DNA of 64,000 bases, taken from assembly GCF_041260155.1 (NCBI RefSeq), contig NC_091931.1, forward strand, positions 10,893,861 through 10,957,860, written 5' to 3'. The DNA is from Ptychodera flava. Taxonomy: Eukaryota > Hemichordata > Enteropneusta > Ptychoderidae. Shown piece by piece: positions 36,658 to 48,154 of this stretch (within the stretch, counting starts at the first letter, position 1; each line of letters starts with the position of its first letter). The position numbers and the translations under genes were made by a program. Below the pieces are notes generated by a model. The model searched no databases and was not told the DNA's origin. It saw only the letters and a program-made list of their open reading frames with translations.

Positions 36658-37060
36658 CTGTCAAAAAGTAAAAAAACACACTTTTGAAATTACCCAATCT
36701 GATATGGGATAAAAGACAAACTGGAACAGGATAACAGGATGCAACCTCCACATATCAATGTTTATGGTTTTATATGTCCTAACATACCACTAGTTTAAGA
36801 ACATCCATTGATTACGAGGCTTCAAAACATGTAGCTATGGGGAGACAGGTTATAGATGTGCAATGTTTCTCTCATGTGAGTCATCCTTTGACAGAAGATT
36901 TACTATTTACTACAGCTGATAGAACATACAGAGGATGCTACAATTTTGTATTCTTCTGCAGATGAATTATTCAACTATTCCACTGACACAAAATGGAAAC
37001 AAACAACATTCACGATACACTGATGTGTTTCTGGTGTTCATGGTATATATGAATACTTAC

Positions 37061-37240
37061 ATTGAGTGTCACTTCCTTCCAGTCACCAGAATCCAAATTC
37101 TCTCTGACCAAAATAGTCACTGTGTTCTGTCTACGTTCAGCTCTGAAGTCATGATATTTGGTTATGCCATGCAAGACATATCTGCCATACTTGGATTCAA
37201 GGGACTTTCTCCAGTCCATGACATCATTTTGTACTGTGAC
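37061..37240 (-). CDS. Host-like gene, internal exon
   Basis: A 60-codon minus-strand exon between a clean acceptor (tctgttcttcag) and donor (CTCAAT|GTAAGT). It reads VTVQNDVMDWRKSLESK, YGRYVLHGITKYHDF, RAERRQNTVTILVREN and DSGDWKEVTLN. Length, codon content and both splice sites support a real exon. No domain is recognised and no upstream exon was found before the element at 38.16 kb. Confidence 0.5.
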
Positions 37241-38156
37241 CTGAAGAACAGAAATATATTTCCAGCAGTGAGACTCACACATTGACCGCTTTGATATTTT
37301 TCATTTGTGCTCCATTTTAGTGAGTACATGAGTCCATCATACATGGTTAAGCCTGGGGAATGTGACCCATGCCTCACTCATTACACACAGTTCAGATAGA
37401 TGAGATAATGTAAGTTCAAATTTTTCAAGATGTGACTAGACAGTCATCTTACTGCTATATTACTCCACATGAAGGTCATACCATTTTATCTATAAGGAAA
37501 CCTACACCATATTGAGGGACAACATTGTGGACAAAGGAAGGAAACAATGCGCTGTATTTTCGAGGAGACGAACTGTGTTTGTTTTTTAGATTTCACCCCA
37601 AAACCTACCCGCACGCGGATATTAAACAGAGAATTTATTTTACGGCGCCTAAGGAGACAGACATTGTATTAAGGTAGAATGTGCCTAGGGGACAGATAAG
37701 CTTATCCGACTCAACTTTTTAAAAACTTTTCTTGTCTACCTCTTGTGGTGGTTTATTTTCAAAACTTTTGTTGTAAGAATAACTCTTCCCATCTTAGGTT
37801 TTCAAAAAAGTGACTCCGTACCGTCGGTCACAACGTGCAATGCCTTGCATGAAGCTTGCAATCGACTGTAGTCCTCCGTCGTTAGTTCAGCTGTTCAAGA
37901 CGTTTGTTTGCAAGGCTCATTATAGTCGGAAAAATCTGTAAACACATATTTATATCTTTCCGGTATTTCACCCAACTTTCGTGCGTTTTAGTTGAGTCTC
38001 CAGTTTCGATGGACCAGACCTTTTCGAAGAGCGTAAGTTTCTATGGACGCCACAGTAAAACTTGCGTAGATGTGGTTGAGCATGCGCGGTGGTGCGATTA
38101 CGTTTGTTTCGTGTATCAACAAGCCTGACTTCTGGTCCGGACAAGAAGTCATTTTT
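37241..38156. other. Non-coding; possible bidirectional 5' region
   Basis: I see no gene. The stretch 37,560-38,110 is richer in CG than the flanks, which could mark a promoter or first exon, but no start is supported. Confidence 0.3.
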
Positions 38157-39737
38157 AGCTCACATTTGGTTTTACCAATGTGAGTTTATCGTATAGGCTG
38201 AAGTCGATGGCGTCTGTATGTATGTGTGTATGTATGTATGTATGTATGTATGTATGTATGTATGTACGTACAGTATGTCCGTCAACATCAAAAACACGCA
38301 AACCGCTGCACGTTTCAGCTTGGTATTTGGTGTGTGGATGCATCCTGGGCTATAGATGGGATTTTGTTCAAATGAAGTCTGCATTGCCAAAATTATGCAA
38401 ATGAGCTTACAAAATGTGAAAATGGTTAAGAATTAATAACTCAAGAACCGCTTTTTGATTGCTTTGAAAATTTGTGTGCAAGTACCTTAGGTGAACTTTT
38501 ACAGTTTTATGAATATTGTGAAGATATCCTTAATTTTGTATTTTTGCTGAATTTTTTGTGATTTTCTCATTTTCAGTAAAAATTCTTCTTCTCTGAAACC
38601 GCCAGCCAATCGCTCTCAAATTTGGTTGTCTCTTTGCAAGGGTGTTACTCTTTTAATTTGTTGAAATTATGACAAAATTGGGAAAATTACTATTTTTGTG
38701 CAATTTTGTCATTTTTGGTCAAAAAATCTTAGACTGTATTTCCTTTTTAAAACAACTGGACAGACAGCTTTCATATCTGGTACACAGACGTACAGAGATG
38801 ATAATAGTTAGATATGTGGAAATTGTCCTGAAATGTAAAAAATTGTATTTTTTAGACAATATTGTCATTTTTGGTCAAGAAAACTTTATCTCAAATTACT
38901 TGTTTGATAGTTTTGTAATTTGGTATAAAGTCCCTTGTTTGATAGCTTTGTAATTTGGTATAAAGTCCCGAAAGATGTTATTAGATAAATTTTCTGCTCA
39001 AAGTGTTGGGAAACCCCAAAATTTGTATATTTTAGGTACTTTTCTCAGTTTGTGACCTTAAATGACCTACACCAACCCAGGATATGTTGTGAGACAATTT
39101 TGAAGGCTGTGAACATAATTTTGTCATATTTGGTACCAATTTGTAGGAAAATTTGATCCAGAAAACAAAGCTGAGGTGATTTTTTTCATTTTGGACCAAT
39201 TTTTGCAACTTTTCTATGTAAGACATACAAGAACTGATGAGAAATTTGGATCCAGGATAATTCCAGCTGTTGTAATCACCGCCCACAATTGAAGGCATTT
39301 CACTATCTGTAACTAGTGCTGTTTACATTAGAATGATAACACTCATGGCATTAATTAAAAATCTCCAAGGTTGTAAATGTACTTCCTGTCATTTGGTCTT
39401 ATGTAATACCAAGGGGTGGAACATTTGATATTCAGGAGGGGGTAGGGTCTAGAAGATTGATGATGTAGCATTACTTTTTTTATCAGATCCCTTGTGCATT
39501 TTTTGCCCACTCCCACCTTTTCTTTTTATCAAGCCTTCTCTGTTTTTTGTTGTTGACATCTGCTTCTCCCATTGCTATAGAAGTTGATATGCATGTTCCT
39601 AAAGATGACCTCCAGTACCTAAGTTGGAGACCTTATTTGCTTTTGTCATTCTTGTTTTTCCTGGTTTAAATATTTCTTGAATGGACCAATTCAAACCGAA
39701 TGTGAGCACATAGTGTCCTTGACGGTATTTTTCATTC
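38157..39737 (+). mobile_element. Hairpin-headed repeat, subfamily AGCTCACATTTGG
   Basis: The 5' end is AGCTCACATTTGG, loop tttta, CCAATGTGAG (38157-38185). A (TGTA)n tract covers 38,215-38,268 and is followed by the 'tccgtcaacatcaaaaac' block. The body repeats motifs such as 'tttggtcaaaaaatctt' and 'ctggtcagacagctttg..atttggtat' two or three times. The 3' end ATGTGAGC (39700-39707) is followed by ACATAGTGTCCTTGACGG. There is no coding capacity. A reverse-strand copy is at 53.66-55.28 kb. Confidence 0.7.
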
Positions 39738-39837
39738 CTTTTACTGTTAATCGTGGCGGCTGGGCTGGGCATGCAAACCATGCGATTCAGTATTAATTAT
39801 GGTCTACTTTCACATACTGAGAATGTCATTTTAATCA

Positions 39838-40616
39838 AAAATATGAAAAAAATTGTTAAAAGTTACAAATACTGGGGCTTTAAGACAATTTTGTCATTTT
39901 TGGTCAAGAAAACATTTTTAAAACAATTTTGTCATTTTCGGTCAAGAAAACTTGTTCTCAAAAACTACTTGTCTGATAGCTTTGTATTTGGTATAAAAGT
40001 CCTCAAGAATGTTATCTTCTGCTCAAAGTGTTGGGAAACCCCAAATTTGTATAATTTAGGTAATTTTCTCAGTCTTTGACCTTAAATGACCTATACCAAC
40101 CCAGGATATGTTGTGAGACAGTGGTTAAGGCCGTGAACATAATTTTGTCATATTTGGTATCAATTCGTAGTGAAATTTGATCCAGAAAACTAAGCTGAGG
40201 TTAATTTTTCATTTTGGACCAATGTTTACAACTTTTCCATGCAAGACACACCATGAACTGATAAGAAATTTCGATCCAGGATAATTCCAGATGTCATAAT
40301 CACCGCATTTCACCATCTGTAACTAACTTAAGTGCTGTTTACATTTGAATGACAGCACTAGTACTGATAGCATTTTAAAAATTGATATGCATGTTTCTAA
40401 AGTTTACCTCCAGTACCTATGTTGCAGACCTTATTTGCTGTTGTCATTCTTGTTTTTCTGGTTGTACTGTATAGAAATTGTCATAATATCAATGTAGAAT
40501 TTTCCTGCACTGAACAGATAGAAATAACATTCATCGTTGACCTTTGGTACCAATACTACTAGTATGTACCAATTACGATCAAATGTGAGCAACACCCTAT
40601 CATTGGCGGTATTTTT
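39838..40616 (+). repeat. Partial second copy of the AGCTCACATTTGG repeat (3' part)
   Basis: It repeats the 3' 0.8 kb of the previous element in direct orientation ('gctcaaagtgttgggaaaccccaa', 'acccaggatatgttgtgagaca', 'ggataattccag') and ends with ATGTGAGC at 40583 plus a degenerate tail (cattggcggtattttt). The head is missing. Confidence 0.75.
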
Positions 40617-41474
40617 TGGTATACCAAAGAGAGCTTATCTTATAAGGTGAATCAGTTCACAGTGTTCGCTCTAGGATTTTTTTCAAATTAGCCACGGTCT
40701 GCTGGTGTGGCTAATTCATGCAAAAAACCATTAGCCACACCAAACATTGATTAGCCACGCAAATATTTTACTCAAAACAAAAAGATGTGCAACTGATGTG
40801 ACTCTGTTATTCAAAGTAAACAATTTTGGACGTCATAGGAACATTTCTAAACACACTTCAGTGTATATAGGTTTTCATTCTGAGCAAATCATTTTTGAGT
40901 TATTAACTCACTAGTCCCCGGGCTAAAAGGCAAAACAAAGCTAGCCCAGCCTGTTTCAACTGGCCTGCCTGTGACTTGTGGTTTCACTGCCTGCTCTCCA
41001 GCTGCAAAATGTGAGGGAAAAATTGCGTTTGACATGAAGATTTTTTCCTAAATTAATGAAACTTGTGTACCAAAAACTATAGCAAAATACCACAGGCTTT
41101 TCTCCTTGTCTTTGAAGATACAAATCAGTTATTTTATTAGCGTAGAGCATGACTGTTTATACATTAAATGACTATACTATACTTTTATGCTTTCCTTGCA
41201 ACCTCGGGAGCTCCATGTGAGTATCCTGATTCTGATCCTTGATACCCATTTAATAATTGCGGAAATAAATGAAATTACAACAACAGCAACAACAACAAAA
41301 CCCACACAAAATAGCATGTCATGCAATCACAGTGTCCAGTGGTGGTTGACTCCTACATGCATGTGTTGATTAAAAAGCATGGATGGTCATGATGCAGGGA
41401 AAGACACTTATTTTTTTAATCCACTTGCCCAGTAAAATTAACATGGCTTGAAAAAAGCGAAAACATTGATTTTT
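40617..41474. other. No gene; TTAGCCAC cluster
   Basis: A cluster of 'ttagccac' and its complement occurs at 40,688-40,758, just after a 'gtgttcgctctagg' motif. It may be the end of an unrecognised element. The rest is featureless. Confidence 0.35.
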
Positions 41475-43394
41475 AGCTACTATAGACTATAGTCTATACA
41501 AGCTATTGGGATGGGTATCCGTCCAGCGTCCGTCGTCAGTCTGTATGTATGTACGTATGTATGTCCGTTTGTGAGGCGTCCGTCCACTCAAATATCTTGA
41601 GAACCACAGTACTTACTGATTTGATATTTGTTGTGTAGATGAAAAATATGATTTTGAGAAACGATTTTTTTAAAATTTTTTGATATTGTTGAAAATAGGC
41701 AAATTAATGCCAAAAAAGGCGTTTTTGGTAAAAAATCTTCTTCTTCAGAACCGCTGGTCAGACAGCTTTGTTATTTCATATACAGGTCCCTAGGGATAAC
41801 CCAACTTAGATTTGTTCAAATTGTGATGAAATATGCAAATGTGTATTTTTAAGGAATTTTTTTGTCATTTTTGGTCAAAATTTGACTTACTGGTACGTTG
41901 TTTGTAGTTCTTGTACTGTATAAACCCTATTAATTCACCCAGAAAAAAATAATTAATAAGATTTTAAATGATTGAATTAATTAGGAAATCATCAAAGCCA
42001 AAATAATTTTAGTGTAGAATTATTAGAAAGTTCAACTTTTTTGACAGTTCATAGTGAAATGCTTACCATCTTTGAGGATTAAAACATGTAACCCTTTTCC
42101 TGCCAAGTCCATATTTCACCACCAGGTCAAGATGGTTAAAATTAATGAAACAAAATGTATTCCATATGATGTATTTTAACATAATAATGTACATTTGAAG
42201 GCTGTTGAAAACATAATACTGTAAAGTTGATTTTTTTTACTAAAGATGCTATAACATACCAAGCCAAGTGGGTGAAATCCGTCATGTTTTGGCTCAATAC
42301 CGCTTTTTACTTACTTGACTGATGGGGAAGTGATACAGTAATTACTGTCTGGCAGGAAAAGGGGTAGAGGCAACTTTCCTGAATCCCAACTTTGACATAT
42401 TCTGAACCATCATATATTACGCTCTGTATGTTATCTATAAAGAAATTGCTCATAATAGTTTGTCATGATAGGGTGTTCAAATAAATAGAGATAGAGAAAG
42501 TTCTAATTTCCATTTATGGTTGACTTGGTAAGGATAAAATAAAATTACTTTTTGAGGAAAAAATAGAGTGGTCAATTAAAAGAGTGGTCAAAGTGATGGG
42601 CTTTTTATGGTAAAGCTGGGCTGTAAGATTCCTCATGTGCTATTTATAGCAATTATGCAATCTGTGTAAACAGTGCAATGAAAGTGTTACATGATTCCGT
42701 ATAATGCTTTTGATGACCTTGAACTTCTTAAGTTTCAAACATTTGTCTCTTCAGTGTGCTTTCTCTGAGTACCTACAGTCTCAACTTATTCAACAGAACT
42801 TACTTACAATGTTAATTTGAAAGTTAAAATGTGCTTGGTTAATAGGATAAATATGCTGTTTTTTTATGACGTAAATCTTGATAAGCAAGTCTCGTTTACT
42901 TTAATTAGAATGTAATTAACTCTCATTTATTAGCTACTATAGACTAATATAGTCTATCGAAGCTATTGGGATGGGTATTCGTCCGGCGTCCACCGTCATT
43001 CTGTATGTATGCATGTATGTATGTATGTCCGTTTGTGAGGCGTCCGCCCACTCAAATATCTTGAGAACTGCAGTACTTACTGATTTGATATTTGTTGTGT
43101 AGATTAAATATATGATTTTGAGAAACTATTTCTATTAAATGAAATAAGCTATCAAAGATATCCACCTTCTTCATCAATACATGTGTCACAAAAGGTTATT
43201 CTCTACATAACACAGCAGAGCTCTATCAACTGTTGGGTCACTTGTTTTTTCAAAACCCTGGTCAGACAGCTTTAATATTAACTGGTTTACAAGTCACTAG
43301 GATGACCTTAGTGAGATAATTTCATACAGTCAGGAAATACTTAATTTTGTATCCATGTCTATAGTAGCTTCAGGGACTTTGGCCCTATGTTTTA
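41475..43394 (+). mobile_element. Hairpin-headed repeat, subfamily AGCTACTATAG, composite copy 1
   Basis: The head AGCTACTATAGACTATAGT plus CTATA..AGCT (41475-41502) is followed by (TGTA)n and 'ccgtttgtgaggcgtccgtc'. The shared 0.8-kb module follows at 41881-42930 (with a TA-flanked MITE inside), then a second head of the same subfamily at 42932. The single tail CTATAGTAGCT is at 43359-43369, followed by TCAGGGACTTTGG. Copy 2 is at 44,480-46,399. The two are colinear, so they are a duplication or two insertions of the same composite. Confidence 0.7.
42091..42364. mobile_element. TA-flanked MITE
   Basis: Ends: ACCCTTTTCCTGCCA on the left and TGGCAGGAAAAGGGG on the right; TA on both sides (42089-42090 and 42365-42366). 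The two other copies of the shared module (27 kb and 45 kb) lack exactly this 274-bp piece, which proves insertion. A TA duplication suggests Tc1/mariner-type mobilisation. Confidence 0.88.
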
Positions 43395-43923
43395 TTTCAC
43401 ACTTTTATTTCAAAAACTATCATGAAACTTCATGATGTAGTGAGAAAATGTCAGTCACTCTCTCAGGGTTCTCCCCAGACTTCCAAGAGTGCTGGTCGGC
43501 TCATTAGCATTCATGACCATTAATATTCTTGAAACAATTTCTAAGAAAGTAAACATACAAGCATATAAAATGTTAGGGCTTAATGTACAATTACCAGCCA
43601 TTTCCACTGTACCTCCAAGGTAGTTTTCAGTTTTAACTGAACTAACATAGAGAAAGAAAAACAATCTTTACTAATTATAAAGGAATGCGTTGAAGTTTCT
43701 GAAAAATAATGTACTTCTTTGTCATGTTTTTACTGTGCTTATATCATCCCTCACAACTATGAAGTTTGGATTACCATTGCACTAATCCAGTCCCCCATGT
43801 TTTTCTAATGAGCTAGGTGGTCTTTTAATGCTCATGCGCAGACTCGATCAATAGAGCTTAAACCAACAACTTTAAGGTGTCCGTGTTTACCGTGTATTTT
43901 GAAAGCTGAATTTACTCCCGATG
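43395..43923. other. Likely 3' flank of minus-strand host gene
   Basis: No mobile-element end or gene is visible. It would include the 3' untranslated part of the host-like gene that ends at 43924 on the minus strand. Confidence 0.3.
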
Positions 43924-44253
43924 TCAAATTTGCTCATATTGCTTCATGTAGGGTACGTAGTTTAGTGACCAAGTACTGGAATTGGATGATGTAACTGATC
44001 GTTGTAATTTGTCATTCGGTGTGTTTGCAGCTTCGAATTCATCGTCGGACTCTGGGAAATCCTCTTGGAGGCGTTGTAATAATTCAAGTTCATTGAAGGC
44101 GTCCCTTTCTTTGTCGGCATTGTCTTCACTGCGCATATTTTCGGAGATGCCCCGACCAAACTTGCCGGTATCCTTTTGCATATCCCACGACATATAAATG
44201 GCATGTACGAGGTAGAGATACTCGTACAGGTCTGTGCAACAGATATCGGTGTT
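43924..44253 (-). CDS. Host-like gene, last exon (unknown acidic protein)
   Basis: A 109-codon minus-strand terminal exon with acceptor gtttttatag and stop TGA at 43924. It starts NTDICCTDLYEYLYLVHAIY, then MSWDMQKDTGKFGRG, an acidic part (NELELLQRLQEDFPESDDEF) and a Ser-rich end (SSNSSTWSLNYVP). It joins the exon at 47,720-47,824 in phase 0. I do not recognise the family. A host gene is likely because splice sites, phase and composition agree over three exons. Confidence 0.6.
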   Translation of the reverse strand, partial: NTDICCTDLYEYLYLVHAIYMSWDMQKDTGKFGRGISENMRSEDNADKERDAFNELELLQRLQEDFPESDDEFEAANTPNDKLQRSVTSSNSSTWSLNYVPYMKQYEQI

Positions 44254-44479
44254 CTATAAAAACAAAAGAGGAATGAATATTTGTTAATTTCACCTCGGAG
44301 TTTAAAATTAATGAAGTACAAGCAAGAATGATTTGTGGTATCGGTCCTTTCATTATATACCGGTAGATGTCTAATGACATTATATATATCACGGAATGAA
44401 GGCTTTAGCCGCATTTCTTTACACGATAAAAGTGAAGGAAAGCGGTATGCGCCACTATGTATGTGTTTTTTTGTTTTTT

Positions 44480-46399
44480 AGCTACTATAGACTATAGACT
44501 ATAGAAGCTATTGGGATGGGTATCCGTCTGGCGTCTGTCGTCAGTCTGTATGTACGTATGTATGTATGTATGTATGTATGTATATATGTACCGGTATGTC
44601 CGTTTGTGAGGCGTCCGTCAACTCAAATATCTTGAGAACCGCAGTACTTGCTGATTTGATATTTGTTGTGTAGATGAAAAATATGATTTTGAGAAACTAT
44701 TTTTTTTAATTTTTTGATATTGTTGAAAATAGGCAAATTAATGCCAAAAAAGGCGTTTTTGGTAAAAAATCTTCTTCTTCATAACCGCTGGTCAGATAGC
44801 TTTGTTATTTAGTATACAGGTCCCTAGGGGTAACCCAACTTAGATTTGTTCAAATTGTGATGAAATATGCAAATGTGTATTTTTAAGGAATTTTTTTGTC
44901 ATTTTTGGTCAAAATTTGACTTACATTGTATGTAATTCTTGTACTGTATAAACCCTATCAATTCACCCAGAAAAAAATAATATGATTTTAAATAATTGAA
45001 TTAATTAGGAAATCATCAAAGCCAAAATAATTTTAGTGTAGAATTATCAGAAAGTTCAACTTTTTTTGACAGTTCATAGTGAAATGCTTACCATCTTGGA
45101 GGATTAAAACATGTAAAGGCAACTTTCCTGAATCCCAACTTTGACATATTCTGAACCGTCATTTATTGTGCCCTGTATGTTATCTAAAAGTAATTGCTCA
45201 AAATAGTTTGTCATGATAGGGTGGTCAAATAAATAGAGATAGAGAAAGTTCTAATTTCCATTTATGGTTGACTTGGTAAGGATAAAATAAAATTACTTTT
45301 TGAGGAAAAAAATAGAGTGGTCAATTAAAAGAGTGGTCAAAGTGATAGAGTTTTTATGGTAAAGCTGGGCTGTAAGATTCCTCATGTGCTATTTATAGCA
45401 ATTATGCAATCTGTGTAAACAGTGCAATGAAAGTGTTACATGATGCTTTTGATGACCTTGAACTTCTTAAGTTTCAAACATTTGTCTCTTCAGTGTGCTT
45501 TCTCTGAGTACGTACAGTCTCAACTTATTCAACAGAACTTACTTACAATGTTAATTTGAAAGTTAAATGAAAATACTGATAAAGGTAACCAGCTTAAGAT
45601 TCTTTATAACCTGACAGATATGCTGTTTTTTTATGACGTAAATCTTGATTTAAGCAAGTCTTGTTTACTTCAATTAGAATGTAATTAACTCTCATTTATA
45701 GCTATTGGGATGGGTATCCGTCCAGCGTGCACCGTCAGTCTGTACGTATGTATGTATGTATGTATGTATGTATGTATGTCCGTTTCTGAGGCATCCTTCC
45801 ACTCAAATATCTTGAGAACTGCAGTACTTACTGATTTGATATTTGTTATGTGGATAAAATATATGATTTTGAGAAACTGTGTTTTTTTAATTTTTTGATA
45901 TTGTTAAAATATGCAACATAGCACCAAAAAAGGCGTTTTTGGTAAAAAATCTTCTTCAAAACCACTGGTCAGACAGCTTTGTTATTTGGTATACAGGTCC
46001 GTAGGGATAACCCAACTTAGATTTGTTAAAATATGCAAATCTGTATTTTTACGGATTTTTTTTCCCCATTTTTGGTCAGGCCATCCTGAAATGAGCTATC
46101 AAATACGGATAGTTTTCAATCGATTTGAACCCACAACATACGGCATCAGTCGCCTAGCGAAAGATATCCACCTTCTTCATCAATACATGTGTCACAAAAG
46201 GTTCTTCTCTACATAACACAGCAGAGCTCTGTCAACTGTTGAGTCGCTTGTTTTTTCAAAACCGCTGGTCAGACAGCTTTAATATTTGGTTTACAAGTCC
46301 CTAGGATGACCTTAGTGAGATAATTTCATACAGTCAGGAAATACTTAATTTTGTATCCATGTCTATAGTAGCTTCAGGGACTTTGGCCCTATGTTTTTT
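44480..46399 (+). mobile_element. Hairpin-headed repeat, subfamily AGCTACTATAG, composite copy 2
   Basis: Head at 44480; (TGTA)n at 44,545-44,590; shared module at 44924-45699; a second, shortened head at 45,700 (the hairpin arm is missing, 'agctattgggatggg' present); and a single tail CTATAGTAGCT at 46363-46373. It lies in an intron of the minus-strand host-like gene. It contains a 50-bp SINE fragment (46,107-46,159) absent from copy 1. Confidence 0.7.
46107..46159 (-). repeat. tRNA-SINE fragment
   Basis: The reverse complement reads GCTAGGCGACTGATGCCG and GTGGGTTCAAATC..ATTGAAAACTATCC, the same sequence as the box B region of the SINE at 50.3 kb. Confidence 0.75.
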
Positions 46400-46508
46400 A
46401 TCCGGAGAAGCGCACTTTGATGGGGCGTGACACAGGTCAATTTTTAGACAATATGTTAACTAAATCTAGCGGCCATGCAAGATTCGTAGAGTTATAGCTG
46501 GCATAGTT

Positions 46509-47574
46509 CAGTGTTTCCGTTAGTTTTTTTCTACTTGCGTACGATGTACGCATAGGCTCTGGAAAATTGCGTACAAAGTAAAAAAAGTCGCGTACGGTGA
46601 CCACTGACCTCATAAAACCAAAACAAAGAAGTACCTCTAATACACAGAGGCTGCCGCTGGTATCAGTGGTGACGTCATCGTTCCCTAAATAGACGTCAAA
46701 CAAATCTATTTTCTCCGCTGTTTCTGCCGTCTAAACTCTTGCATCGCACTTTGGAAGTCAAACTCTCCGATCTCTGGCCCTTGCAGTGTTATCATCATGA
46801 TGTCATCGATGACGTTCTCATTTAGTCGACTTCGTTTTGATGTTTTTATCCGTCTGTTTTAGGCGTGTCCAAATCGGTAACTGTTGTGCTTCAAACCGAG
46901 GCATGCGGTGTTGAAATTCCAACGTCTTCGGTAGCGTTATTAGGTTCATTATTATCACCCGGCTCCGTGTCACGAACATCGTCGTTAACGCGTGGTTCTG
47001 TAGTCTTTGTTGTCTTCCACAGAGAATCGAGTGTCTTTTGACGTTTCGACATATTTATTTACGTCTAGCCCAGTCCGTGGATAGAGGATCAACAGTCAAA
47101 TAGCAAATAACACGTGCGTGGAGAAGCGACTCGAAATGATTGTGCAAGCCCGTGGGAAAGAAAAAAACATCGTGTGATGATAAAAGTTTATTTGTTTCTA
47201 AGTTAATTAGGCACGTCTTGTCATTGGTCGAAAGTCAATGTGCGTGGAAATGATTGACAGCTACAGTATTGATTTGTAGATAGGAGAAACTATGTTTAGT
47301 CTGCGCTGGTATGTGAACATCAACGAACGTGACCTGAAACTCGCTAGGGACGTCTTTGGTACGCGTTCACTCCGTGCTATTTATAGTTTCAACAGGTCGA
47401 CGCCCCACTTACTTGCGTGTGCTGAGAACGTCTTTGAACACATACGCGAACAATTTTGATTTTCAGTCGAGAGCCAGAAATTTGCGTACATCCGTACGCA
47501 AGCGATTTTTATTTTGCGTACAGAGCCATAAATATGCGTACAGTACGCAAGTTTGTACGCTAACGGAAACACTG
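46509..47574. mobile_element. hAT-like non-autonomous element (6-bp TSD)
   Basis: Ends CAGTGTTTCCGTTAG and CTAACGGAAACACTG are perfect inverted repeats; ATAGTT flanks both sides (46503-46508, 47575-47580). Subterminal 'gcgtac' motifs recur at both ends (GCGTACGATGTACGC on the left, GCGTACATCCGTACGC on the right), giving many candidate transposase-binding sites. It resembles the element at 22,989-23,950. It is in an intron of the minus-strand host-like gene. Confidence 0.85.
46891..47052 (-). CDS. N-terminal hAT-type transposase remnant
   Basis: A 53-codon frame starting MSKRQKTLDSLWKTT, then a Thr/Asn/Asp-rich spacer, ending in TGA. The start motif parallels MASKQTTLFSF in the sister element at 23.2 kb. 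The rest of the transposase is absent. Confidence 0.45.
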   Translation of the reverse strand: MSKRQKTLDSLWKTTKTTEPRVNDDVRDTEPGDNNEPNNATEDVGISTPHASV

Positions 47575-47719
47575 ATAGTTAAAATCTAAAACCTACATGA
47601 AAAACATTTCTGGTACTTCAAATCTGTTTAGGTAATTTTTGTCTGATTGGCAAGTTAATGGCTTTTTGTCTCTAGAATTTGCGTCATATTTCATTGATAC
47701 AAAAGTACGGAAAACTTAC

Positions 47720-47824
47720 CCTGCTATCATCTTCGGCCAGGAGACGAAACCCTAACCACGGGGCATCCTCCATTCGATCAAAAGTGGTTAAACTGAACTC
47801 TTCACCCTTTTTCCTCATGAACCT
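47720..47824 (-). CDS. Host-like gene, internal exon
   Basis: A 35-codon exon with acceptor aacttgacag and donor AGCAGG|GTAAGT. It reads RFMRKKGEEFSLTTFDR and MEDAPWLGFRLLAEDDSR. It is in phase 0 at both ends and joins the exons at 48,136 and 43,924. The intervening 3.5-kb intron is filled by the composite repeat and the hAT-like element. Confidence 0.6.
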
Positions 47825-48135
47825 CTGTCAAGTTAGATGATAAACAAAGAATGATAATCCAGAAAGTAAACGACTAATGTACTATTTCGCTAAACTTTAA
47901 ACATAGGTATATCCTGAACGGAAATATAATTGTATATTTGCTAATGTTTCATTTAAGATGATGATCCGTTTATTCGGCAGCGAAGACACTAATACGCCTA
48001 AGTAAGGATATAAAAGAGCTCTCGTTTTGATATATTGCACAAATTTTATGGTTATTTCTGTCACAGTCATGGATAATGTTAATAACAGTAGCAAAAGATT
48101 TGTTCTATGGTATGCGACGAGAAATCAGTTCTTAC

Positions 48136-48154
48136 CTTCTTTGATAACTTCATC
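48136..48154 (-). CDS. Host-like gene, 19-nt microexon
   Basis: GATGAAGTTATCAAAGAAG lies between a strong acceptor (tttacccttgcag) and donor (GTAAGAA). In phase with the next exon it reads MKLSKK, so the protein could start here. Microexons are easy to imagine, but both splice sites are good. Confidence 0.4.

Noticed and set aside
38155-38404. Open frames on both strands over the microsatellite
   Set aside because: Tandem TGTA read in all frames gives open frames without meaning.
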